64,000 bases of DNA from Plectosphaerella cucumerina. Taxonomy: Eukaryota; Ascomycota; Sordariomycetes; Glomerellales; Plectosphaerellaceae. The notes under the pieces were generated by a model. It was not told the DNA's origin. It searched no databases and saw only the letters and a list, made by a program, of their open reading frames with translations. This document shows positions 1 through 11,405 of the stretch, piece after piece; positions within the stretch are counted from its first letter, which is position 1, and every line of letters begins with the position of its first letter. The position numbers and the translations under genes are program-made. The stretch spans positions 2,604,001 through 2,668,000 of the forward strand of contig JAGPXD010000004.1 of the NCBI GenBank assembly GCA_020746995.1, given 5' to 3'.

Positions 1-569
1 GTGCAGGCAGGGCGCGGCTCGTCGTCTCGCACAGCCTTCTACAAGAAGAACAACCGCTGGACCGAGGGTCTCATTTCGGCGGCAAAGGCCGTGGCGGCGT
101 CGACCAACACCCTCATCGAGACGGCCGACGGCGTGCTTTCGAACCGCAACAGCCCGGAGCAGCTCATCGTGGCGTCCAACGACGTGGCCGCTTCGACCGC
201 GCAGCTCGTGGCCGCCAGCAGGGTCAAGGCCGGCTTCATGAGCAAGAGCCAGGAGAACCTCGAGCAGGCCAGCAAGGCCGTGGGCGCGGCATGCAGAGCC
301 CTGGTGCGCCAGGTCCAGAGCATGATCAAGGACCGCAACCAGGAGGACGACCAGGTCGACTACTCCAAGCTCGGCGCGCACGAGTTCAAGGTCCGCGAGA
401 TGGAGCAGCAGGTATGGTGCCCGAAAGTCCCCGGATGGTATACGACGCGTCACAGACGAGATACTAACACGACTTTGTTTAGGTCGAGATCCTTCAGCTC
501 GAGAACAACCTCGCGGCGGCGCGTCACAGGCTGGGCGAGATGCGCAAGATATCATACCAGGAGGACTAG
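1..569 (+). CDS. SLA2: SLA2/END4-type actin-binding endocytic adaptor, C-terminal part (cut by window start)
   Basis: Sla2 links clathrin and membrane PIP2 to cortical actin during endocytosis. Only the C-terminal I/LWEQ (talin-like, THATCH) actin-binding domain is present here: WTEGLISAAKAVAAST, a helical ASNDVAASTAQLVAASRVKAG stretch and a final amphipathic helix. The frame is already open at base 1, so the true start lies outside the window. A 71-nt intron (412-482, GTATGG...TTTAG) interrupts the last part. The final exon (483-569) encodes VEILQLENNLAAARHRLGEM and ends in KISYQED, the usual Sla2 C-terminus. SLA2 is the standard flank of the mating-type locus in Sordariomycetes and many other Pezizomycotina, which fits the MAT genes downstream. 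Identity is very likely. Confidence 0.93.
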
Positions 570-3500
570 GCAGGCGTCATCACGACGGGCTCCTTGCAGC
601 AGCGCTCGCGTGTCCCGCGAGCATGCATCCGGGAGACCCGACGGCACAGTCAGTAGAAGCGTTTGAAATTCTCCGCGTCCCACACGGCTACTCGTCCGGG
701 ACGGCTGTTAGATTAGTGAGATGGATGAAGAACTTTGTGTTGTCCCCCCCCCCCGCGCGCCCCGCCTCGGATTCCCATTCATTCGCATGCGTCCCTATTG
801 TCGAGGTTCCGGAGGCATGCCTCCCGTCCGGTGAAGATTCCCTCCCCATGCCAGCCACGCAACGACTGGCTAGGAACGAGGCGAGTCTTCAGCCCGGCAC
901 GGGGACCCCCTCCCCTCTTCCCCTTCCCCTCGGACGCCGGGCCATCGTAAAGCCGTCCTGTCAACGGCGTGGCCGCATGGCGCAATCGGCAAGGCACGCG
1001 CCATGGCAGGCGTCGCCGGCTGAAGGGAGATCCGGCGGCTCTGCTAGGCAGTTTCGTGTTGACACTGGTGATGATGTTTTGACTAGCAGCGCCGGACGGC
1101 GCCCGGTGCGGCCTCTATCGCGTGGGGCAATCGAGGGGCCCCCTTCAGCCTCGAACGGCTCAGCTAGATCTGGGAGGGACAAGCGTTGAGGACGATTCCG
1201 TCCCGCTCACTGGGCGGGATGCGAGGGACAACGGCGCCGCTCATCTGCACCCCTCGGGGAGACCCCCGGAGCCACACCACGGCTGGAGCTGAAGACAGTG
1301 CGACTCTAAAGAAACCCCTTGAAGATACCTTGGGGGGTGCTCTCGCTGGAGGAAGCACGCAAGGAAGAAGCCACGGGCTGGGCGGCAGGTCTCGTCCCCC
1401 TTCCTCTCTCTTTTCCCCCGGGGAGAGGGGGGTTCGATGATCGATACAGATGGCCCCGGCCCAGGTACCGGGTTTGAAAGCAAAGTGTTCCCATCCCACC
1501 ACACGATACCCCTGCTGCGTGCTGCGGGGGCCGAACTCCAGGGTAAAAGGACAGGCCCCCAGGGACACACCAAACAGGGCATGGCTGTGAGGGAGATGGG
1601 GGGGCATGGGCCTCGAAGACTGGTCACCCTTGCTGCTCCCTCCTCATGCTGTCCTGGATGAAGCCCTCGAGGGTGGCGTTGCATCTTCTGCATACTTGTG
1701 TTTGGCATGCGCGTGTGCGTGTCTGCTGCGAGGAGGGCTTGCGAGCATCAAAGGCGGTGACCACGTGGAGAGGAGGGGAGCGGGAGTGCTATGCCAGATA
1801 CGATGTCGACCGGTCGATGAGAGTGGCCCTCACTGATGCCGGTGTCTCCGATGCAAGGAGATGCATCGCGGTTGTATCGAGGTGGTTGCGACTCCTGCTG
1901 CCGACCGCCAGGGGGGTTAGGTGACGGAGGGGGGGCGAGCGCCAGGTGTGGTGGCCAGGCGGCGAGTGCAGACGGCTGGGGAGTTGCTCATCCGGCCAGG
2001 GTCCATCGGCGGTAGTTCCACCTCCCCGATACAAATGCCAGCTCGTTCCGTTGCGGGGACGAGGGGCATGCGTAGCTGGGCTGTACCGGTAGCTGGCCCA
2101 AGAGGAGGTCGGCGATCAACTTGAAGCAAGTAGAAAGGAGGACCCCGGGACTAGCGGCTCTCGCAGGGCTGTCGCCGCGCAGGCACTACGAAGAGGTACA
2201 GATATGGCGGCGAGGAGGAAAGACGAGGCTTGGCAGGTCGGCGTCAGGGACCCAGGCCATGTCCAAATGCAGTGGTGTGGTTGTGGGCGAGAGAGATGCA
2301 GACGGCCCCCCCTGCAAGGATCAGCGAAATGTGATCAGTGCTAGCCCCTCAGCGTGCATGACACTAGGGCGGGCCGTCCCAGAGCATCGGGTCGGCGCTT
2401 TACCATGATGGGGAGGGGTGTGGGCGTCGAGGGGGATCGTATCTGATGCCGCGGCCCTATCGGATGAGGCAGAGAGATGGATGTGAGGGGCGTGGATGAG
2501 GGCGTGGGGCATGTCGATCGAATGGGCGAACGAGGAATCTGAGCTAGAGCCGTGACATGCCAGGCCCCCCAGTCCCCAGTTCTCCTCTAGCAGACGGACG
2601 GACGCCCAGCCGCGCTCTGCTTTCCTTCTCCGTGTTGCCTCTCCTCTCTTCTTTTCCCCCTCCCTCCCCCAAATCCCCGCTCTTCTGCTCCCCCCCGACG
2701 AACGTTGAGAGAACTGCGCCAATACACACCCGGCAGGTGGAGACTGCAAGCGGTGTCCTAGTCCGAAGAGATTCGGAAGTGCCGTGATGCCCTCTCAACC
2801 TCCTCTCTCTCGCGCAGTCTTGTCCTTCTGCCGTGTCTGTGTCTCCCTGACCGGCGGAATTCCGACCACCCGGCGTCTTGGCCTTCGACAGGTCGTAATG
2901 TGATCGGGACTGGCGGGCACACGCCGTAGATTCTCGCGGGCCATCTGTGGGTCGCGTATCGACAGCTTGCAGCAGCAGCTGGACAGGGCCAGAGTGCATC
3001 AGGGTCTCATCGGATATCCTGCTTGCTGCTGTTGCAGCCCTCTTGGCTCCGCATGCTGGCTTGGCGGCTCAAGTGCTCCGGGTGAAGAGGCCTGGGATGC
3101 TCGAGATGCTCGAGAGGTCATTATGACACGTCGACACATCGTAGGCCCAGCCGCGGTGGCCGCGTGCAATGCCGTAGAGGAGGACCTGGACTCCTGGTCG
3201 TATCAATAATCACGTCTGGCTTCCCCTTTCCCAGGCCCCGGCCATGTCGTCCGATGCTGAGACCTCCAGACAAGACGAGACACGGCACAGCGACGGGGGT
3301 CAACTGACCTCAAGGAGGTCTCGCCGCGCTGCAGGAATGGGCAGAGTTGCCCGGCCAGGCGAGGCGAGGCGAAAACGAGGGTGAGGACGCTGCAGGCGGA
3401 GTTTCTTTGTCGTCGATGGCTCGCGCTGCGGGCGCTCGTGTCTCGTTTCCGGCCGAGGCCCGGAGGATATTCTGCAAAGACACCAGCAGTGCATGCTTGT

Positions 3501-6500
3501 GCTGGTTGGGTTGACTGACAGGCTCACGGCCCGTGCTGCCAGGGCCACTGTGCCACTGGGCCAGGCCGTGCCCTGTTGTTCTATCGGGTGGGACTTGGTG
3601 ATAATATCTGACCAAGGGCGAGGCCATCTTGGGACCCTGCGATGGAGTGGAGGGCACGAACCAAGCATGCCCGGCCATCGTGGGGCGGAACGGAGGTGGA
3701 CGCGTCCATCTTTGCCCCGACAGGGGTTCTTTCGACCGGGATCCGGGGTCGTTGTCAGGACAAGACCAACCGCCAACCGCCAGCCAAGGACTCGATTCGC
3801 TCGCTAGATGCTCGTCAGTAAGATTGGATGGACAGCAAGACGATGTCGACCAGACGAGGGGGGCGGGTCCGAGGGGTTCGGTCGGTCTTTCTTGTCCCCC
3901 ATCATGACATGACATCGGTTGCCAAGTAGCAGACGTTGCAGACCTCGCGCTGGGGAAGTCGGATTAAGTGCTCGAAATGGCGAGATGGATGGGGGCGAAA
4001 GGAGGTGATTCGCCAATGCGTTGTGACGGGTGTCCGAGGATGATGTTGTGGGTGTTGTGGATGGGTTGTGGTCGCACCGATCGCCCCTTCCCTCCTTTAT
4101 TCCTTCCATTTGTTGGTGGCTGGCTGCCGACCTCAGTTGGTGCCTGCCACCTGCCCTTGCTTGCTACAGCAACTGCCATTTTTATCTCTGCCGCCGCGAC
4201 GTCGTCTGCCGCACGTGGCCATGGTTACACAGCGTTGTCAAACTGCATACGAGCCTGCAGCCAGCGCCTCTTCTGGCGTAATCATGGGCGAATTGAGTCG
4301 GCGTGCGCCTGCAGCGATTATGGCGGCTGGCGCACCACGTGCGTGAATTGGCCCGACGCGCTGCAGTCTCCTCGCAGACGTCACCAACGTACATTGAAAA
4401 TGAAATCCGGCCCCCAGCGGCAGCAGCATGCTGGCTGAGGGATTTGACAGAGCGGATTGCCCGTCTTGGAAGTCGGCAATGGATTGCGAGAAGGGTGCGC
4501 CTTCCTCGTCAGTACAGCATGTACCTACCGCCAATCTTCGGCAGGAGCCCCCCAGTGGGAAGAGCCAGCCATCATCCACTCCACTCCAGTGTCCAGTGTC
4601 CCTCTCCCGTCTTCGTCGCCATCCTGTCTTTGTCCTTGGCACCACAGCTTCAGAAGCAAAGGAACGAAGCGAGAAACGAAAAGACGCAAGTGTCGCCCGA
4701 TCCCGTCGCGGTAAGCTCAGCTCGGGCATCGCAGCATCCGACCCGATCAACTTTGACCGTGCTCAAGCGAGAGGCGTCGCGCGGCACGGCAGCTCCGGGT
4801 GCCGCGGCCTCTCGCCAAGTCGGAACCCATGGTTTCTGTCCACTGACATGCGTCGATAGGCGGTCCCGTGGTCGTTGCAAGCCCTGTAAAGCCAGGCAGG
4901 TCCTGGCAGGGTCGCGGGGGAATGTGCACCGACCTAGGAAGATCCGAGGCCCCCAGGGCGCCCAAGCCTAGCCTAGCCCTGACGACATGCCAACCTTGCA
5001 GGTTACCTGCGTATACTCCACGGCGGACGGCCGTCAGTGCGTCACCCACAGGCTAACGCGATGAAGGGCACAAGCTCGACAGGACGACGACCGGGGGGGA
5101 ACAGACGCCGTCAGGCGATCTCCCTCTAGCGCGCGACTTCAGGCTGAACCGACACTGGACCGACCGAGGTGGCAGATACAGCGGACGCGGAGCCACTGTG
5201 ACGCTCCGCCCTGTGGGCTGCTCCACCCCGCTTTAACCCGTGCTTGACATTCCCTAGCTCAGCTTCAGTGTCTCGCTCCAGGTCCATCCCACGCCGTCTT
5301 AGGCGCCGTTCTCGCCTCTCAAACCTCGCCATGCACTGCATCCCTCATGCAGACAAGAGACAAGCGTCGCTCAAAACTCCCTAGACTGCTCTGTTCGCCG
5401 ACACCAGCCGACCTTGGCGGCGGGGTGTTTCGCGGGACGGCCAACTTCAGCAGGACTCGTTCAGCGCATCAAGGCCACATTCGACCAAAGTCCCGCCCCG
5501 CCTGCCACGTCTCGAGACATCTGCCGAAGCTCGCCCCATCTCCCTGCGGCAGAAAAACTCAGTCATGACGACCATCATATTTTCGACGTCTTCCAGCCGC
5601 GAGGCTGATCGCCATGGCGTTGCGCAGAACGACGCAGCTTCAAATCTCCGCCGGCATGGCGCGATAGTACTGTACTCCGAGCGAGGTTCCGTCTCTGTGG
5701 TCATCATCACCTCCTCCAGAAACCCACCAACCAGATCCCCGGCGCGTTGGCTTGTCGATTCCTTCCAACGTTCATGTACATGCCGTGTTACTCGACGCAG
5801 ACCAAGGACCCGGTGCTATACCGGCGCGCTGTGGCGCACTTTGAGCGCCCGCAGCCTCTTTCAAGCATCACGGGAAATGCAACCCCCAAGCGACACACCG
5901 TCACCCTTGGACGTCTTGGCAGACGCCACGAGACATGCATCCGCCTCGATTTCGTCTCGACACAACACTCGCACTCGGGGCCGTGAGCAACCATCTCTCT
6001 TCCATCATCCTCGACCCCTGTCCGCGGCGCACCCTCCACCACCCTTCCGCCATCCCTCCGCCACGAACCCGTCTCGTCTGGCTGCGTTGATCCATCCGCA
6101 TTCGTCCCGCCTGTTTGCCTTGCGCCCATTCCTCCGCACCGTCCACCCACCCTCCTCGACCTTCGGCGCGCCCGTCTGAGCCTTGCCCCTTCCAGAGCCC
6201 GTGGCTGGGCGGGCACCCTTCGCTCCCCCAGAACCGCCGCCCCTTCACCCCCAATCTCTGGGCTAGATACTCTGAAAAGAGAGACCAGCCGTTGAGTGTC
6301 ACCCTTCAGATCGATCTTCTCGTCACCCTAAAGCCCGCCACCGATAGACCTACACGCACCACCAGCTCTCGCTTGTCCCTCCCTGGCCCCCGTTCTAGGA
6401 GCGGAATGCTCGCGCTCCAGGCTTCCATCGGCCTCGTCGCCCACGTCACCTGGCCTGCGCCAGACTTGTCGCCCGCCTGCGCGCCTGTGAGCCTGAACCC

Positions 6501-7134
6501 TGTCTCGCATTAGCGACCCCTGGGATGATGCCTATCTCAACGTCTACCATACACATCGTCGCCTCCCTCGCCCCAGTCATGTTTGCTTCGTGACCCGTGC
6601 CCTCGGTGCCCAGTTGTGTGCGGTCCAAGACTCGCCCGGCATTCCAGCTGTCATCCCGCCCTCTGTCCCAGACCCCCTTCGCCTTCATTTCACCTGCGGG
6701 CGGACGATTGGGAAGATGGTTCCATTCATTCATTTCCGTTGCTCATTCGTATGCGTGATCGCTCACTCTGGCATATCTGCCCGTCTAGCTACCGAGGCAC
6801 TTGGCCACCACTGACCTTGTCCTCTGCGGCCCGTTTCTATAGCTACAATCGCCTCGTGGCCGACCAATGCGTGCCCATGCCTGCCTGGCCTGTACCAACT
6901 CGATGATGACATGTCCCTTCTCAAAACATGCCTTGTTAGACCATATGATGGCCGAATGCTGCAATTACCACCACAAAGTCGTATCTTCAACCAACTCTTC
7001 GTGTACCTCGAGATGAATTCATGCCAACTTGAGGTGCGCTGACACCCTGACTCCCCAACGCCAGGAGGACCCAACTGATTCCTCGATAATCCATCGCAAT
7101 CTAGAACCTGGCCGAGAATGTGGCACTGGGGAAA
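570..7134. other. Gene-poor 6.6-kb interval between SLA2 and MAT1-1-1
   Basis: I found no convincing gene here. Open frames up to about 220 codons exist on both strands, but their translations are low-complexity (Arg/Pro/Ser-rich), match no family I know and lack a good intron/exon path. Several pyrimidine-rich or G-rich runs occur, for example near 2620-2700 and 5990-6250. The interval probably contains the SLA2-side edge of the MAT idiomorph. It could hide non-coding transcripts or a fast-evolving gene that I cannot recognise. Confidence 0.5.
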
Positions 7135-8517
7135 CTAGAAGTATCGAAAGTTGTTGTTGTTGCCCACGCTGTGCTGGTATTGGTCGTCTGGGCCTAGAAT
7201 CTATTAGCTCGTTGACAGGCTGTGCCTAACTGAGATACTCACTGACTGGTTCCTCTTGATGGTCCCTAGACAGGGGAAAGTTGAGGAGAGCACCATGGTG
7301 GATGAAGTCGGCACTGAAACCATTGGGGTGAGGAACTCCGTTCATGCTTGATGGGGCGACTTGGTGGAATCCCGACTGCTCGAAGGTGCGTGCCAGCGGC
7401 TGGTTCTCGAAGACGATCTGATTTCCAGCTCCAAACGACGCTGTGTTGATAGACGTGTTCTCCAGATACTCGAATTGTGCTCCAACAGATCGATCGATGT
7501 TGAAGGCATGCTGGCTCTGCAGCTCTTGAGCCATGTTGACTGGATAGTGAGACAGTTCGTTTTCGTCCAGAATGTAGCTGTCATTGAGAGCTGAAAGATC
7601 CTCAACCTCTGCAGTGTTGGTGATGACTGGAGTGGCGGAGCCAAGAACTTGAGCAGCTGTGCCTGTCGGGTCGTCCATGAGAGCTTGAACAAACTCCTGC
7701 ATTCTGTTGCCTCGAGATGTTGTCATGAGGCCGTTCGCATTCCCAGCCAGTCTCTCAAGCAGCATTGGAGCATACTTGGGCATGAAACCATCATTGAGAA
7801 TTGCTTGAAGCAGCTCCATCTCAGTGGTGGGGCTGCCTTGGTTCGAAATCGGGGCAGCATTCTTGGCTGCCGTGCTGTCCTGTTGGAGGGTGCGATCTCC
7901 AAGTTCGTTGATGGACACAGTCCAGTTGAAGGTCTTGAGGTAGTGCTCAGGGGCGATGATTTGCATGATCGGGCAGGCATGCGAAAGGAAAGACTTGAGA
8001 GTGATGTTCTTCTTGCCGACAGTGTCCCGAACAGACGAGTAGAGCTTCGCAATCAAGATCCACTCATTTCGGTAGACATCTTGCGCCCAAAGCTTGGTGA
8101 TGAAGGACGAGATGTCCTTCTGCTGAGCATCGGGGAGGATCTTGGAGTACCATGCTATAACATAAGATGCCGTTAGCAAGTGACGAGAGCACGATGTCAT
8201 GTTTGGAAACCCTTACATCGAAAGCCCATGAAGGCGTTGAGAGGCCTCAGGGGCTTGGTCTCCGACGCAACTGTCTCGACAACCTCATCGGGGATGATCT
8301 CATCATTGTCGGAGGCGACACTTGAAGCCGCGGCTTGAGACTGGGCTTGGTGACCGAAAGCTGCGAGATCTTGCAGAAAGTTTCCATTGATGTTCTGGGA
8401 CACGAAGTCGACGATGAGCTGCGGCGGAAACGTTCCGACAAAGGCCATGAGGCCGTCTTGGGTCGACAAGTCGTAGTATGGCTGGTCGTCCATGGCAAAT
8501 GCCTTGGAGTTCGGCAT
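7135..8517 (-). CDS. MAT1-1-1: Mating-type protein MAT1-1-1 (alpha-box transcription factor)
   Basis: This is the master transcriptional regulator of MAT1-1 identity. The exons are 8517-8217, 8154-7243 and 7193-7135, giving 423 aa. The alpha-box (MATalpha_HMG) starts near residue 88 with KPLRPLNAFMGFR. It continues across the 62-nt intron (split Ser codon, the conserved alpha-box intron position) as SWYSKILPDAQQKD, then FITKLWAQDVYRNEWILIAK and CPIMQIIAPEHYL. The second intron (7194-7242) has a near-perfect donor, GTGAGT, a CTAAT branch site and a CTAG acceptor. Splicing it replaces a premature stop with a 19-codon tail ending NNNNFRYF. The start used is at 8517; an in-frame ATG eight codons later (MDDQPYY) is an alternative. 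The gene lies on the SLA2 side of the locus, divergent from the HMG-box gene. Confidence 0.93.
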
Positions 8518-9817
8518 TGTGTCGACGGAAGTGACTCCTAGAAGGGAGTACGAGAGAGAAAGATCAAGTGAGCAGAGAGCTGGAACAATTGATGTTGGTT
8601 ATGGCTCGGCTCCTGACCCTCGTGCAGTTGGAGGCAAGTTCTCCAGGGAAGGCTGATGTGGGAGAAGTGCCGGGCAGGGGTAAACTAAAAAGAGGAGGGG
8701 AGGAGGTCATAAGTAAATCAGAAAGAGGCCTGAGAAGTAAGGACATGATGGAAATCAAAGAATGAGATTCCGGAAGGAGAAGTAGTACTGCCTGAGGTGA
8801 ACCCCCTTGGATACCTTACCAAGTCACTTATTCAAGTACAGTGTGTGACACGGTATGGATTCTGCCCCCTGCCAATTCACCCACGCTGACCCTTCCTCGA
8901 GTGCCTTCAGATGCCAGGTATCTGGGGAATCTAATTTTTGGCCCTTGATGGACCTCCGAACGATAACGAGCATCAAGAAGCATCTCAAATTTCGATTGCA
9001 TACAACTACCGCAGTGGTAATTGGCCTAGCACACACACTGCCAACGATACAGACGATGCGAGGCGAATTAACGGTGCCAAGCAAAGGACTTCTTGAACTG
9101 CAAATTGGCTTGACAGTAGGTCGGCAGTCCCAAAGATAGGCGGCTTCGTAAAGGTGCCAAGTCAAGGACCTGCGGGATTGACATGGTGTCTGCTTGGGAT
9201 GCTGAGATCTCCCAGGTCAATGCTGTGGCATGCTCACCTCGAATGTGACGCGCTGATGCGTTTTACTCGTACCTACCACCTTAGTACTGGTCAGGAACCA
9301 GAAAAAATGGCAGCGCACCTAGGTAGGAAGGTACACAAATGGAAATTTCCAGTGAATTTTCAAGCCCGAGGCAGGAGTGGGATGTGGCAGGCTGGTGAAG
9401 TGACCGCAAGCCCCACTGCCTGCTGCCCACCAGCGTACACTCGGTGCTGTAGCTGCAACTGCCTCACCTGCCTTCCTACCTCAGGTATTTACCCACATCT
9501 GGGCTGCTTCTTCCGATTACTGCACTTGCAACTTGAGTACCTACCTTACTTTCTTGCCATCCAGTGACCCGTGTAGTTTCCCGCCACGTTCTTCTTCTTC
9601 CCACAGAAACTTTTTCCACGAACAACCCTCTACTCGCGTCTCCCAAATCACCCCTTCTCTTCCAAAACTCTCCCACGCATCCCATCCCACTCGCACACTT
9701 CTCTTCTGCGACCTTCTCAAGTCCCTTGGACATACCATATCACCTCTACTTCGCAAACCCATCCTTCTTCCCAAACTACGACCATCAGAGTTCCCAAATC
9801 ACCAGGGAACCATCATC
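8518..9817. promoter_or_regulatory. Divergent intergenic region between the two mating-type genes
   Basis: This 1.3-kb interval should hold both mating-gene promoters. It is where MAT1-1-2 sits in many Sordariomycete MAT1-1 idiomorphs, but I see no spliceable PPF-domain gene. TACCT/AGGTA motifs cluster at about 9270-9550, including CACCTAGGTAGGAAGGTA near 9318 and GTACCTACCTTAC near 9537. A C/T-rich leader (about 9560-9800) precedes the HMG gene start. The promoter role is inferred from position. Confidence 0.45.
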
Positions 9818-10602
9818 ATGGAGAACTCACGTGTCGTGGCCGCCTTCGTCGTGACCAGCGATCGTTCCGAGATGGCCGTCTTTCTGCCTGCATCGGCAGG
9901 TCTCGCCGCGGCTCGGAACGCAGAGGCAAACTTGAGGTAATGCAACACAGAGCCCAATCGCGAGTTCGTTCTAACATTTCCAAAGCCAAATGATCGGGTT
10001 GCCGACCAGTCTCAAGTACAACGACATCGGCAAGCATTACATCATCGTTGCAAGAGATGTCGAGGATGAGCGCAGCATCCCGCCCAAGACTTCTGCTCCC
10101 AACGCGAATGGTGAAGTACTCTCACTTCTACGAGCGATACAAAATCTAACACTCTTCGAGCAGAGCGCGTCGTGGACATCACTGATCAAGTCCTGGGTCG
10201 GATTCCCCGGCCTCCCAACTCGTGGATCCTGTACCGTCAGCACCACTCCCGCGAAATCCTTCGCACTCAGCCCGGAACTCCCGCAGGCACAATCTGTAAG
10301 TTCAATCTCACCAGCACGAGGACATGAAGCTCATCGAAGCAGCCGGCATTGTCTCTCAGATGTGGCGTAACGAGACGCCCGAGACCAAGAATGAGTGGCA
10401 AGAGCGTGCAAACGAGGAGGCTCGGAAGCACAGGATGCGATATCCCGACTACAAGTACAAGGCCACCCGCAGGAGGGAAGCAAAGTCACAAGCACGCAAG
10501 CGTGCTGCTGCTGAGAGCGAACCCAAGCCCGCCGTCAGCGCGATGGCACTGCAGGAGTACCTGGCGAATGTCGACAGAACAGCATTGAGCATGGCTCTCT
10601 GA
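9818..10602 (+). CDS. Mating-type HMG-box protein (probably MAT1-1-3; MAT1-2-1 not excluded)
   Basis: A sequence-specific HMG-box transcription factor of the mating-type class. The exons are 9818-9936, 9986-10110, 10164-10295 and 10343-10602, giving 211 aa. The HMG box starts near residue 94 with RIPRPPNSWILYRQHH and continues IVSQMWRNETPETKNEW to YPDYKYKATRRREAK, followed by a basic tail. The third intron splits a Ser codon inside the box, the conserved position in fungal mating HMG genes. The N-terminal third (MENSRVVAAFVVTSDRSEMA...) resembles mating-type HMG proteins only loosely. The gene lies on the APN2 side of MAT1-1-1, which is where MAT1-1-3 lies in other Sordariomycetes, so MAT1-1-3 is preferred. 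If it is MAT1-2-1 instead, the locus would be homothallic. All three introns (47-53 nt) have good GT..AG ends. Confidence 0.85.
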
Positions 10603-11405
10603 GGTATGTCGGTATGTCATTGCTCTTCTCAACCAATGTGTTTATAAACTGACCTTACCCAGTCTTTTCAGACTTGCTTCTGTACCCTGTTGACTCCCTA
10701 GCAAGTCGATAGCCATTGTCCAAGTCCGCTGGCGTATGTCATCATTCATGGCATTTGGCTGGGTCTACATCACGCCTGAAAACCCTCCCTACTCGCCATC
10801 CGCAACGTCAAGAGGTTCTGGTGCAAGACCACAATGGTTTCACACGGCATTCGCTTCTGTGTATGATTGCCTAGGACAGCGGTTCAAAGAATGACGCGGA
10901 GCGAGGTGATCGGTGACAGATTGCTTTCAAGAGAAAGTTCTGCATCCCGAAGCTCGGAATGGAGTCATTGGTGTGACTGGCAGGACTTCGAGAACACCAA
11001 GCAGTCTGAAGAGTGTTGGGGATAGTGGCGGGTCCCAGCCATCTGAGAATCCGATCGGTGATGGATCCTGCAGGTTTTCATTTGAAGTCATCACGCAAGG
11101 TGTTTAAGGCATACCGAGGTCACAGGAGTGACCTGGCGTTGGAGGATGATACCTTTCCTTTTGGTCCGTTTGCGTTTTTACCATAGATTATGGACCTCGA
11201 CGGTCTCAATGCCTCATGCCCTTTCTGAACAGTCTGTATTGAGACTTAATACACAGACCGTGGACACCTCCATGGGCCAAATGAAGTGTACTAGTCATGC
11301 CTATGAGTCCTGCTACATCTGCATCTAGACGCCAGCACGGGTTCATTGTTCGCCAAGGGTGCCTCGGCCTCCTCCATTGACTCGTGCGGGTCTTATTCGT
11401 GGTGG
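10603..11405. other. Convergent 3' intergenic region between the HMG mating gene and APN2
   Basis: I see no gene here. The interval lies between two gene 3' ends and presumably holds 3' UTRs and terminators. In Sordariomycetes this is commonly where the APN2-side edge of the MAT idiomorph falls. Confidence 0.5.

Noticed and set aside
4303..4971. A 222-codon frame in the SLA2-MAT1-1-1 gap
   Set aside because: Low-complexity Arg/Ser/Ala-rich translation, overlapping frames on both strands, and no plausible start context or homology.
8518..9817. A possible MAT1-1-2 gene between the two mating genes
   Set aside because: No frame or spliceable set of frames gives a protein with PPF-domain features; the longest frame (about 137 codons, 9154-9567) is not conserved-looking.
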